Position numbers and translations under genes: made by a program
The notes under the pieces: generated by a model
Told to the model about the DNA's origin: nothing
Database searches by the model: none
What the model saw: only the letters and a program-made list of their open reading frames with translations
In this document: positions 54,401 to 62,061 of the stretch, one piece after another
How the letters are laid out: each line of letters opens with the position of its first letter
Numbering within the stretch: position 1 is the stretch's first letter
Origin: Micromonospora sp. R77
Lineage (GTDB): Bacteria > Actinomycetota > Actinomycetes > Mycobacteriales > Micromonosporaceae
Length of the DNA: 64,000 bases
Reading direction: 5' to 3'
NCBI RefSeq assembly: GCF_022747945.1
Contig: NZ_JALDST010000001.1
Location: 5,890,001-5,954,000 of the forward strand

Positions 54401-55553
54401 CTCATCAACGGAGGAGGTCAACCGGGCGGTCGAGCTGATTCTCGCGCATGCCGAGCAGCGACCGAACGAGAGCCTCGGGGTCATCACGATGGGGCAGAAG
54501 CACGCCCTGCGGATCGAGGCGACCTTGCGCAGCCGACGCCGAGAGCATGAGCACCTCGACGACTTCTTCTCTCAGGACCGGGCCGCGAGCCAGCGGTTCT
54601 TCATCAAGAGCCTGGAGAACGTCCAGGGCGACGAGCGGGACGCCATCATCCTGAGTATCGGCTACGCCAAGACCAGAGACGGTCGACTTCCGCTGCGCTT
54701 CGGACCGCTCAACCAGGAGGGTGGTGAGCGGCGCCTCAACGTCGCGGTCACTCGAGCGCGGAGTCGGATGACCGTGGTGAGCGCCTTCTCCCACCACGAC
54801 ATGGACCCGAACCAGACCGCGGCAACACGGAACCGCGGACCCGAACTGCTCCGCCGCTACCTGGAATTCGTCGACCTCGGCGGCGACCTGGGTGCGCGAC
54901 AGCACACCGGGGTCGAGCTCAACGGCCTCGAACGCAGCGTCCTGAAGGCTCTCCAGCAGCAGGGCATCAACGCCGTGCCGCAGTGGGGTGTCTCCGGCTA
55001 CCGCATCGACCTGGCCCTCGCCCACCCAGACCAGCCCGGCCGCATGGTCCTCGCTGTGGAGACCGACGGTCACTCGTACCACCAGGCACACAGCGCCCGG
55101 GACCGGGACCGGCTGCGCCAGCAACACCTCGAGCGCCTCGGGTGGGAGTTCCATCGCATCTGGTCGACCGACTGGTACGTGGATCCGGCAGGCCAGACAG
55201 CCCGACTCATCGCCCGCTGGAAGCAGGCGGTCGACCGCGCCAACCATGCCGCGAGGAGCCACCCCGTACCGCCGGCACGCCGGCCCGCCCAGCCATCGAC
55301 GCCGCCGGCGACCCGCCGTGGCCCCCGCCCCGACGTGCCGATCGGTCTGCGGATCACCGAATACACACGGGAACAGCTGGTACAGATCTGCGCCTGGCTT
55401 GTTAGCGACCAGCTTCAGCGTGATCGGGATGAGCGCCTCCAGGAGGCCATGAGCGAACTTGGCTTCCGCAAGCGCGGCTCAATCATCCTCCAGCGCCTGA
55501 CCGAAGCACTCGACATCGCGCAGCAGCGCGCCGACCGGGAGGTGTCCCGATGA
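51495..55553 (+). CDS. DUF4011 / SF1 helicase / Vsr-like nuclease (Hhe-type defence protein)
   Basis: The ~1352-aa protein has an N-terminal DUF4011-type domain (RWADQLIDFGPRNTLLYFKE). Its SF1 helicase core has Walker A IEGPPGTGKSQTIANVIAYM (about 305), FDEASQIEPHDAVASIMRG and VVAGDPKQLPPT (about 842). Motifs V/VI follow in NVQGDERDAIILSIGY and NVAVTRARSRMTVV. The C-terminal Vsr/MTES_1575 nuclease is QWGVSGYRIDLALAHP, VLAVETDGHSYH and LGWEFHRIWSTDW (about 1165-1235). This matches the DUF4011-helicase-Vsr ('Hhe') anti-phage architecture. It is coupled to the HEPN-like gene by ATGA overlap. Confidence 0.9.
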   Translation: MLLTQPDVLHLVQQAAGRWADQLIDFGPRNTLLYFKERQTTTLDLAEAAPGAVADLLQGQKVRLRTLFPDQDRHTTACNTARSLRRKLVELEEEQGIQAGWVTRGLLCMVGPYTRGSVPMQPLRAPLILQQLALDSRTATENDFTLELSEPPEINPVLLYALERQYGVEADISVLGEKLSAMLSEIADPDQQLSAAYELIAEAAAPSGLSLRLEPAVVAGVFSFDKLAMVKDLRNSAELLASHPVIGAMAGDRDARQQLRTEQAQGSSSSADRIDPAKEFLVHDADSSQQSAIDAVLSGRHVVIEGPPGTGKSQTIANVIAYMAAMGRSVLFVSEKRAAIEAVMNRLGDVGLDNLVFDLHDRKISKRQVAQRIANVLTQAGAEPPVDTDELHRRLHSRRAAAKRHPAELHEVRQPWGVSAFQVIEQLLALPTLDVSGYNLRTSELRNLDRSRLESAREDLRTFVDRGGLRIWRGESPWAKAAIRTADDVGKVLVHLDELAAGALQGAQRQIRNLVDRAGLDVPDDLAAWKDLFDLLSEVDRTIASYGERVFGPDLDDFVYATAPGRSRPRRSEPLGILRRFQLRSELRRTCPAPPKSRSEMYQGLVAAVDQRERWRKLSRQDSAPTALADADLCMSSFTQVRNHLAAVAACARIDGLERVTTTTAANTLAELNADRETLFLMPDLNKQQQLFRSLGLSHMLDDLAHRQVSSDEAADTLLRSWLQVVLDEMRMRVPYLGQFVGQQHAAVVQDFRAADSRHIEMAAGHVRRNVAVNLRKARDAHPDQNGLVRREAAKKSRHLSLRKLLSSAPEVLLAAFPCWAMSPLVVSRILPPERSFDVVIFDEASQIEPHDAVASIMRGTQLVVAGDPKQLPPTPFFRRLVQQNPAGEDDDLGDESLEDYESVLDVLGGLISDRYRLTWHYRSRDERLIAFSNVEIYNRSLVTFPGVQVDSPLRLETVDGRVAPGQGGSSTEEVNRAVELILAHAEQRPNESLGVITMGQKHALRIEATLRSRRREHEHLDDFFSQDRAASQRFFIKSLENVQGDERDAIILSIGYAKTRDGRLPLRFGPLNQEGGERRLNVAVTRARSRMTVVSAFSHHDMDPNQTAATRNRGPELLRRYLEFVDLGGDLGARQHTGVELNGLERSVLKALQQQGINAVPQWGVSGYRIDLALAHPDQPGRMVLAVETDGHSYHQAHSARDRDRLRQQHLERLGWEFHRIWSTDWYVDPAGQTARLIARWKQAVDRANHAARSHPVPPARRPAQPSTPPATRRGPRPDVPIGLRITEYTREQLVQICAWLVSDQLQRDRDERLQEAMSELGFRKRGSIILQRLTEALDIAQQRADREVSR

Positions 55554-56386
55554 TTGCCCTCGACCCGCTCACTCTGGAACGCGTCGCCCGCCTGATCTGC
55601 GACGTCGATGGTCCCTACGAGCGGACCGGCACGCAGATCGAGCGGTTCCTGCACCGGGTCCGGTGGCCTGGCGATCCGCAGTACGACGGCTCTCCGCGGA
55701 TCCCCTGGCTGACAGAAGTACTCAATTCCCATGCCGACGATGCCGCCGCCCTCGACCGGCTGCTCTGTCGCATCGGTGATCCGCTGGAGTACGACGGCGG
55801 CGTCGAGGCCGCCGAACCGATCGCACAAGAACTGAACCGCATCCTGGCTCCCGAGCAGCTCACAATCACCTACGTCGGCGGGCGCCCCGTGCTCGGTCAG
55901 ATCAGCCAGAGCAGTGACGTTCCCCTCTACGGGCCGCCACCAGACCTCCACGAGCGGGTGCGAAGACTATCCCCCAACAGCAAGGCGGTCGACATCCTCA
56001 TGGCGCGCGCCGACGAAGCGTCGATCTGCCAGAACAACGGGGCCTACGCGATGGCGATCATCGGCATCGGTAGCTTCGTCGAAGGCCTGCTGCACGTCGT
56101 GGTGACTGACCGCGACGAGACCGTGCGAAGGAACGGCCTGGTCGACCGTAACGGCCGACGGGTTCGGGCCGAACGAGCGGGCCTTCACCTGCTCCTTGAG
56201 TACGCGCATCGGAAGAAGTGGGTCCAGACCGACGCAAAGGACTTCATGGAGAAGGTCCGGGACTACCGCAACTTCGTCCACCCCCGTCACCAGATCGACT
56301 ACGGGCTCGTGCCCGACCTGGACACAGTGCGGATGTGCTGGGCACCTGTACATGCGCTTCTCAACGACCTGGAATCCGCACCATGA
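55550..56386 (+). CDS. HEPN-like protein coupled to the helicase
   Basis: The 278-aa protein overlaps the helicase stop codon. The N-terminal part (TLERVARLICDVDGPYERTG, RIPWLTEVLNSHADDAAALD) resembles abortive-infection-type modules. The C-terminal helical domain ends MEKVRDYRNFVHPRHQIDYG (about 233-252), where R and H are in an R-x3-H / R-x6-H arrangement like HEPN active sites. HEPN proteins often degrade RNA in abortive defence. A helicase-nuclease plus HEPN pair suggests sensor and effector, though the motif spacing is not canonical. Confidence 0.65.
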   Translation: MIALDPLTLERVARLICDVDGPYERTGTQIERFLHRVRWPGDPQYDGSPRIPWLTEVLNSHADDAAALDRLLCRIGDPLEYDGGVEAAEPIAQELNRILAPEQLTITYVGGRPVLGQISQSSDVPLYGPPPDLHERVRRLSPNSKAVDILMARADEASICQNNGAYAMAIIGIGSFVEGLLHVVVTDRDETVRRNGLVDRNGRRVRAERAGLHLLLEYAHRKKWVQTDAKDFMEKVRDYRNFVHPRHQIDYGLVPDLDTVRMCWAPVHALLNDLESAP

Positions 56387-56592
56387 TCAACAGCTCATCT
56401 CGGTGACCAGCAAGCAAGCGGATTGACCTCTCCTTGTCCAGATGCCGACCTCGACACCGCCGCTGCTACTCCAGCTTCCGAACCAAGACAAGGTGCTGGG
56501 GTAGCAGGCGGAGGCCAGCGGGGCCGCATCGAGTGAGTGCGGCGACGCGTTCGGCGCAGCCCTCTCGCCTTTAACCCCTCGGGACGGCGCAA

Positions 56593-58437
56593 ATGCTCGG
56601 TTTCAGGTCTGTGTTCACGACCCACCGCGAACGGAACCACCTGCAGCCACTGGTACGGGAACAACTCGACCGTTGGATCGCGGACCCCAAGGGCTGGGAT
56701 CCGTCTGCACTCCGTGAGAACCGGTGGGCGACCATCGGCGACAACGTCAGGGCCCTGCTACTGCAGCACGAGGGGCAGGATGGATCGGCCTCAACGCGTG
56801 TACGGATCGTCGAGACGAAGCCGGACGGACAGTGGATCACCCAGCTGACCGTCCATTCGCCCAACGCGAGAGAGCGTGCGGCGTGGGCGTGGGTCGACAT
56901 CGAATCCCCCGACCCCGACAGTGAGGACCCACGCAGCCGCCCCCGCCGCGCCGGCACCCCCCGCTTTCTCGCCCCGATGCTCGAAATCATCGATGCTTGG
57001 GACGGTGTAGCACGCCTCACCACGCGGCCAATCGTCATCCGCGGCGATGAGGTCGACGAGGTCTACCGAGCGCTCATCGACACCGAGCGACGATGTGCCG
57101 TCTTCGTCGCTGGCAACGACGACTCGCTGCCGTCAGTCCCGTGGACGAACCGGATCGCCAACCTGACCCGATTCACCATCGGTATGGCCTCGTGCTACGT
57201 GCTGGACGGGGAGGCAACACAGTTGCTCAACGACCGGCTCGGCCAGGCCCACGCCGTACTGCCCGGCCGGCTTCGGACCTATCGCTCTCAAGTTGAACCG
57301 GACTCCGACGTTGACGGGCTGCGGCACCGAGTCCTAAGCGCCGAGCGGATTGCCGACGACAACGAACAGCCCCGCCTCGCGCGGGTCCTCGCCTCCAAGG
57401 CCCAACTTCAAGCTCTCGAACAGCCACTCCCCGCATCGGTGGCGCGGGTACACCGCATGCTGGAACGTATCGCCGACGACATGTTGGTGCACCGGCTCGG
57501 CGACGTCGGTTCGAAGCGGCCATCGCTCGTTCCGTCGCAGCCTCGGGCGGCGGCCGTCGAGACACGGGGGAGTGATCGCCGGCAAGACGACGTCAGCGCG
57601 CAGCAAGGCATGTTGCTGGACTACCTGAAGATCAAGGTAGGGATCGATGACCTGACCGTCGATCGCATCGATGAGATCGTGCGTCTGATCGAGGTCGGTC
57701 GGTCATCGCAGGAGGCACAGAAAGACATCGCATCCCGACTCGCGCAGCTCCAAGGCGAACTCGATGAGATGCAGAAGGCGTATCACGACGTCAAATGGCA
57801 GCTGGATGATGAGCAGATCGAGAACCGGGACGCGGTCGACCGCCTGACCCGGTCGGCGGAGACTGAACGGACGCTACGCCGCCGCTTGGCCTCCTTGGGG
57901 CAAGCAGAGGTGGCCTGGACGGCGCAGCCATCGGAAGCGGATGTCTCCCGGCCGGACAGCTTCGGCGAGTTGCTCCGCTGGCTGCCAAAGCTCCAGCACG
58001 TCGTGTTCACGGGCGATCCTGACTGCGCCGAGGAACTCGACAGCAACGACCCCCTGGGCGCCTGGGCTTCGAAGACCTGGGACGCGTTGTTGGTGCTCCA
58101 GGACTATGCGGCCGCAAAGGCGGACGGGCGCTGGGATCGGGACGTGCACGGCTTCCTGGAAAACACTCCGGATGGCTGCCACGAGTGGCCGACGCGACGA
58201 CACGCCCGTGACGAGAGCGAAGAGGTCCGGACCAACCCAGCGTTCTGGCGAAAGCGGATGCTCCCCGTGCCGGTCTCCGTCGTTGCGGCGGGCCAGATCT
58301 TCATGGGTGCGCACTTCAAAATCGCTCAGTTTGCGATGATCAGCCCGCGCATGCACTACTACGACGATACTGCGCAGAGCGGACGGATCTATGTCGGCTA
58401 CATCGGTAGGCACCTGCCGACTGGACAAACCAACTAA
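56593..58437 (+). CDS. 614-aa protein with central coiled coil, unknown
   Basis: The N-terminal ~240 residues form a mixed domain (VFTTHRERNHLQPLVREQLD, MLEIIDAWDGVARLTTRPIV, SLPSVPWTNRIANLTRFTIG). A charged coiled coil lies at about 350-445 (LLDYLKIKVGIDDLTVDRID, LQGELDEMQKAYHDVKWQLD). The C-terminal ~170 residues include HVVFTGDPDCAEELDSNDPL and MHYYDDTAQSGRIYVGYIGR, a strand-rich end. No TM or signal is visible. Its place directly after the helicase/HEPN pair suggests a defence role. I do not recognise it. The ATG at 56593 has no strong ribosome binding site. Confidence 0.65.
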   Translation: MLGFRSVFTTHRERNHLQPLVREQLDRWIADPKGWDPSALRENRWATIGDNVRALLLQHEGQDGSASTRVRIVETKPDGQWITQLTVHSPNARERAAWAWVDIESPDPDSEDPRSRPRRAGTPRFLAPMLEIIDAWDGVARLTTRPIVIRGDEVDEVYRALIDTERRCAVFVAGNDDSLPSVPWTNRIANLTRFTIGMASCYVLDGEATQLLNDRLGQAHAVLPGRLRTYRSQVEPDSDVDGLRHRVLSAERIADDNEQPRLARVLASKAQLQALEQPLPASVARVHRMLERIADDMLVHRLGDVGSKRPSLVPSQPRAAAVETRGSDRRQDDVSAQQGMLLDYLKIKVGIDDLTVDRIDEIVRLIEVGRSSQEAQKDIASRLAQLQGELDEMQKAYHDVKWQLDDEQIENRDAVDRLTRSAETERTLRRRLASLGQAEVAWTAQPSEADVSRPDSFGELLRWLPKLQHVVFTGDPDCAEELDSNDPLGAWASKTWDALLVLQDYAAAKADGRWDRDVHGFLENTPDGCHEWPTRRHARDESEEVRTNPAFWRKRMLPVPVSVVAAGQIFMGAHFKIAQFAMISPRMHYYDDTAQSGRIYVGYIGRHLPTGQTN

Positions 58438-58497
58438 CATAATGAGGGCATCCCTGTGCGCTGCCAGCACGGAACGTACGGATCGGTCACGGCCGGT

Positions 58498-59139
58498 ATG
58501 GTTCACGTCGTGCCTGCCCCGGTGCGCGTTCTCACTGCGGTGACCGTACTCAGCCTTGCGATGTCCGGTTGTAACACCGACAGGGGTGACCATCGAACGG
58601 CCCGGACCGGTGCGGCGACAGCAGCATCATCATCTGTCCCGCACATGACCAGCCCCTCTGGCAGCCGTAGCTACCGCGCTGTTGGCTTGGATCTTTGCCG
58701 GCGTACCGATGTGGAAGTCCTCGCTGACCTCGGTGTGACGGTGACCCGGACAGATCCGAGACCGCCGTCGGGGCGTCCGGGGGCCGCATGCCTGTTCGAG
58801 ATGCGTACCGCTGCCGGATACCAGGCGAACCTGCGGGTGGAGGCGTCCACCCCTGAGACGGTAGAAGATGCACGTCGCCTCTACCGGGCGACGCGTGACG
58901 TTACGGGTATGACGCCGGTCGGACCGGTCAGTGGCGCGGGCGAGGAAGCTGAGGCGTTCACCAAGCAGTCGACGCCGGGGTTCAAATATGCCGAGTACAT
59001 GGTCCATGCCCGTGCCGGGAATCTTGTGGTCAAGGTGTGGCTTGCCGTCGGCGGTACCTCGTATGTCTCTGCATCGATGCTGGCAGTGAAGTCTCTGGCC
59101 TTGTTAAGGGCAGTGCAATCCGCGGTTCCCATAGTCTGA
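58498..59139 (+). CDS. Lipoprotein, DUF3558-like
   Basis: The signal sequence VPAPVRVLTAVTVLSLAMSG plus Cys ends in a lipobox (AMSGC). A Thr/Ser-rich linker precedes the domain: VGLDLCRRTDVEVLADLGVT, PGAACLFEMRTAAGYQANLR and MVHARAGNLVVKVWLAVGGT. The two Cys (DLCR and AACLF) fit the disulphide of DUF3558-type actinomycete lipoproteins. It is extracytoplasmic and its role is unknown. The ATG at 58498 is preferred; a GTG four codons further is possible. Confidence 0.7.
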   Translation: MVHVVPAPVRVLTAVTVLSLAMSGCNTDRGDHRTARTGAATAASSSVPHMTSPSGSRSYRAVGLDLCRRTDVEVLADLGVTVTRTDPRPPSGRPGAACLFEMRTAAGYQANLRVEASTPETVEDARRLYRATRDVTGMTPVGPVSGAGEEAEAFTKQSTPGFKYAEYMVHARAGNLVVKVWLAVGGTSYVSASMLAVKSLALLRAVQSAVPIV

Positions 59140-59378
59140 CGTCTGCAGCGCGGCGCATCCTGGCGGGGGAGTCGTCGTGAATGCGCAACCGGCGATGGCC
59201 GTCTCTCGGGTGATCACTCCAAGACGACGGCGCAGTCCAGTCGCAGCTGAACGCGTTGACGGTGGCGGCGCAGAGCTTGATCATTCCCGCCGCCTCAGCG
59301 GGCTGCAGGACTGAGGGCACCGGACCGGCCGAACTATAAAGGCGTGCCGTGGACCCTGGTCGCTGGGGTCAGGGGACT

Positions 59379-60377
59379 TCACTCACGGGATGCAGCCGCT
59401 GCGGGTTGCTGTGCGGTATGCGTCGCACGAATCGGCAGGAGGAAGGGTGCCGTGGGCAACGCCGAGGCACCGAAGCGGAAGTACGCAAAGAGAACGGCGT
59501 GGAGCCAGGCGGCCGGCCCGGTCAGGCGCAGCGGCTCGGTGTCGGCGAAGAGAAGCACCACGCCTTGAGACTCGAGGTGATATCCCATGACAGCGGCATG
59601 GTCGAACGACAACCACCGTCCGAAGGAGTAGCACCAGGTTCGGGTGGGCGTGAGCACGACCCGGGTGACTTGGTGCTCGCGCCACTGCGGGCGGGCCAGG
59701 CGCTCGGCGCGGGACCGGGCGCTGCTGTTGCCGATGGCGTTGGCGACCAGTGCGCCGGTAACGAAGGCCACTGATCCGAACGCCATCGCCGACGTCTGGG
59801 TGTAGGTGACCTCCGAGCCGTAGTGGCGCGCGTAGTGCAGTCGGGCGTCCAGGTGCACCGACTCCTCGGTGAGGAACCCCGGGGCGGGCACCGCGCCGGG
59901 CTGCCCACCCAGGGAGAGAAATTCGAGCGTACGACGGGCGGCGTCGCGGCCCTCGGTCCACGCCGTGTCGACGGCCGGCGGCGGTACCAGCCGACCGACG
60001 CCGTAACCCGCGGCGTAGGTGGCCAGCGCCCATGGGGCCGCGACCCCGACGACGCCGACAGCGAACCACCGCCGGCGGCCGAAACCACGCCGGTGCCGCC
60101 CCTCCGTCACTCCCACGCACAGACCGGTGATCGCCGTCGCAGCGACGTAGACGATGGCGATCAGCACCAACAAACCCACGAGGCCGCTGATCTTCGAACA
60201 TGCGTCGGGTATGTCTAGCTTCGGATCGCTGACTTGTAATCCGTGATCCCGAAGACACTTGTCCACGGACCCGTACGACCAGCCGATCCCCCACGCGAGT
60301 GCCGGCGTGGCAAGTGCCGTAGCGATGGCGGTGAAGGTCCAGTGGCCGCTCTTCGACGGTGCAGGCACGAACGACAT
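59379..60377 (-). CDS. Integral membrane protein (332 aa)
   Basis: The start at the ATG 60377 has AGGAAGGAG upstream; the longer frame is not preferred. Hydrophobic segments lie at about 10-30 (WTFTAIATALATPALAWGIG), 60-82 (ISGLVGLLVLIAIVYVAATA), 104-124 (WFAVGVVGVAAPWALATYAA) and 200-220 (AFGSVAFVTGALVANAIGNS). A soluble C-terminal part follows (VLTPTRTWCYSFGRWLSFDH, VVLLFADTEPLRLTGPAAWL). No family is recognised. Confidence 0.6.
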   Translation of the reverse strand: MSFVPAPSKSGHWTFTAIATALATPALAWGIGWSYGSVDKCLRDHGLQVSDPKLDIPDACSKISGLVGLLVLIAIVYVAATAITGLCVGVTEGRHRRGFGRRRWFAVGVVGVAAPWALATYAAGYGVGRLVPPPAVDTAWTEGRDAARRTLEFLSLGGQPGAVPAPGFLTEESVHLDARLHYARHYGSEVTYTQTSAMAFGSVAFVTGALVANAIGNSSARSRAERLARPQWREHQVTRVVLTPTRTWCYSFGRWLSFDHAAVMGYHLESQGVVLLFADTEPLRLTGPAAWLHAVLFAYFRFGASALPTAPFLLPIRATHTAQQPAAAASRE

Positions 60378-60535
60378 GAATGGCTGCCGCTCCTTCCTGT
60401 CACTGCGCCGGTACGCTCCGACGCGAGAGCTTACCGCTCCGCCGATGCGTTGTGGAGCTGCAGATGAGCCCGCAGGGCTATACCTCATGAAGGCTGGTGA
60501 TGACGCGTGGTCGAGGCCATGTACCCTCGCGAATC

Positions 60536-60649
60536 ATGGCGGCCTTTGACCCCGCGACTGAGCTCAGCCAGGATCTCGCCTTCCGTCTGCTGATCAACAC
60601 CTCGGTGACGTTGTTCTGGAGTACAGCGATCCTGGACGAGACCACCGGC
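60536..60649 (+). pseudogene. Barstar-like small gene truncated by the IS3 element
   Basis: The frame begins MAAFDPATELSQDLAFRLLI and continues NTSVTLFWSTAILDETTGG, where the IS3 left end (GGGTCTG) starts. The wording 'NTSVTLFWSTAILDETTG' resembles the N-terminal half of small actinomycete proteins of barstar-like type. The rest of the gene is missing; the far flank of the element does not continue it. The barstar comparison is from memory and tentative. Confidence 0.5.
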
Positions 60650-60681
60650 GGGTCTGCTGCACCGGCAGGTGACAGGTGTAG

Positions 60682-61545
60682 TCACGCGGCCTGACTGGCC
60701 GGTGGGTGCATGATGGTCTCGAATTCAACGGGGGTCAACCGGGACAGTGACCGTTGGCGCCGGCGGCGGTGGTAGGTCGGTTCGATCCAGGTCACGATCG
60801 CGATCCGTAGTTGCTGGCGGGTTGCCCATGATCGCCGGTTCAGGACGTTGTTCTGCAGCAGACCGAAGAACGATTCCATGGCGGCGTTGTCGCCAGCGGC
60901 GCCGACGCGACCCATGGAGCCCACCATCCGGTGACGGTCCAGAGCACGCCGCATCTTCCTGGACCGGAATTGCGACCCGCGGTCGGTGTGCAACACGCAA
61001 CCGGCCAGGTCACCGCGGCGAGCGGCGGCGTTGTCCAGTGCGGCGACGGCGAGGCGGGACTTCATCCGCGAGTCGATGGAGTAGCCGACGATGCGGTGGG
61101 ACCAGACGTCCTTGATCGCGCACAGGTAGAGCTTGCCTTCGCCGGTGTGGTGCTCGGTGATGTCAGCCAGCCACAGCCGGTTCGGGCCGTCGGCGGTGAA
61201 GTCCCGGCGCACGAGATCGTCGTGCACGGGTGGGCCTGGCTTGCCGCCCTTGCCGCGACGCTTGCGTTTGCCGAATGCGCTCCACCAGCCGTTACCGGAG
61301 CAGATGCGCCACGCGGTGCGGTCGGCCATCGGCTGCCCGGCGTCGCGGGCCTCGTCGACGAGGAACCGGTAGCCGAACTCCGGATCGTCACGGTGGGCGT
61401 CGAACAACGCGTTGGCCCGATACGCCGCCACCTCCTCGGCGCTGGTGACGGGTCGGGCCAGCCACCGGTAGTAAGGCTGGCGAGCGATCTTCAACACCCG
61501 GCACGTCACCGCCACGGGGATCCCGTCAGCGGCCAGCTCGCTCAC
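60682..61545 (-). CDS. IS3-family transposase OrfB
   Basis: The 287-aa protein has the rve-type catalytic core. The acidic triad is in RLWLADITEHHTGEGKLYLC (D), GCVLHTDRGSQFRSRKMRRA (D) and GDNAAMESFFGLLQNNVLNR (E). An N-terminal HTH_21-like part (FGYRFLVDEARDAGQPMADR) is present. The GTG start overlaps the OrfA stop codon, so it is made from the same transcript by coupling or frameshift. It appears complete. Confidence 0.95.
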   Translation of the reverse strand: MSELAADGIPVAVTCRVLKIARQPYYRWLARPVTSAEEVAAYRANALFDAHRDDPEFGYRFLVDEARDAGQPMADRTAWRICSGNGWWSAFGKRKRRGKGGKPGPPVHDDLVRRDFTADGPNRLWLADITEHHTGEGKLYLCAIKDVWSHRIVGYSIDSRMKSRLAVAALDNAAARRGDLAGCVLHTDRGSQFRSRKMRRALDRHRMVGSMGRVGAAGDNAAMESFFGLLQNNVLNRRSWATRQQLRIAIVTWIEPTYHRRRRQRSLSRLTPVEFETIMHPPASQAA

Positions 61546-61850
61546 GAGCGGGTAGAGCCTTTTCCCGGCAGATGCGCCTGCGACAAGTAGGCGGCGGCCC
61601 GGCGCAGGACCTCGTTCTCCTGCTCCAACAACCTGATCCGCTTGCGCGCCTCGCGCAGCTCGGCCGACTCACCGCCGGCCGTCCCGGGCGCGGTGCCGGC
61701 ATCGACGTCGGCCTGGCGCAGCCACTTGAACAACGTCATCGGGTGAACCCCGAAGTCCTTGGCGATCTGCTCGACCGTCACGCCTGGCTCGCGGTCACGG
61801 GCCACCCGCACGACGTCATCGCGGAACTCTCGGGGGTAGGGCTTGGGCAC
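61542..61850 (-). CDS. IS3-family transposase OrfA
   Basis: The 102-aa protein MPKPYPREFRDDVVRVARDR has an HTH_Tnp_1 helix-turn-helix (VTVEQIAKDFGVHPMTLFKW). A leucine-zipper-like helix follows (LREARKRIRLLEQENEVLRR). It binds the terminal repeats and pairs with OrfB to form the transposase. It is the first gene of the element, starting 68 bp inside the right end. Confidence 0.95.
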   Translation of the reverse strand: MPKPYPREFRDDVVRVARDREPGVTVEQIAKDFGVHPMTLFKWLRQADVDAGTAPGTAGGESAELREARKRIRLLEQENEVLRRAAAYLSQAHLPGKGSTRS

Positions 61851-61918
61851 AGCGACATCCTTCCAGCCCGCCCACAGGGCAAGCCATCTCAGATGTCACC
61901 TATCGGTGCAGCAGACCC

Positions 61919-62061
61919 TTACCGGCCGTGGTGACGTGCAAAGCCTCGGCGCTCACCCCAAGCGCTCGTACTCCGGCTACACCCTGGCCTACCAGGCCCA
62001 GACGGGCCGGCTGCTTTATGCCTGCCTCGGCAAGACCTGCTCCATGAAGGAGTCCCAGTGA
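61919..62061 (+). pseudogene. 3' fragment of a gene cut by the IS3 element
   Basis: Starting at the IS3 boundary, a frame reads GRGDVQSLGAHPKRSYSGYT, then LAYQAQTGRLLYACLGKTCS and MKESQ, and stops at 62061. Its stop codon overlaps the GTG start of the DNase gene (GTGA), showing a former coupled operon. Only the last ~45 residues survive. The parent family is not recognised; the Tyr-rich 'YSGYTLAYQ' suggests an extracellular domain. Confidence 0.5.

Larger units (their letters stand above)
60650..61918 (-). mobile_element. IS3-family insertion sequence with intact OrfA/OrfB
   Basis: The left end GGGTCTGCTGCACCGGCAGG (60650-60669) is the inverted complement of the right end ending at 61918 (...GCAGCAGACCC), with two mismatches in the first 20 bases. 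The flanks are GGC on the left and TTA on the right, so there is no target duplication. This points to a deletion or recombination beside the element after insertion. Related fragments lie at 10168-10443 and 27644-27702. Confidence 0.88.
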
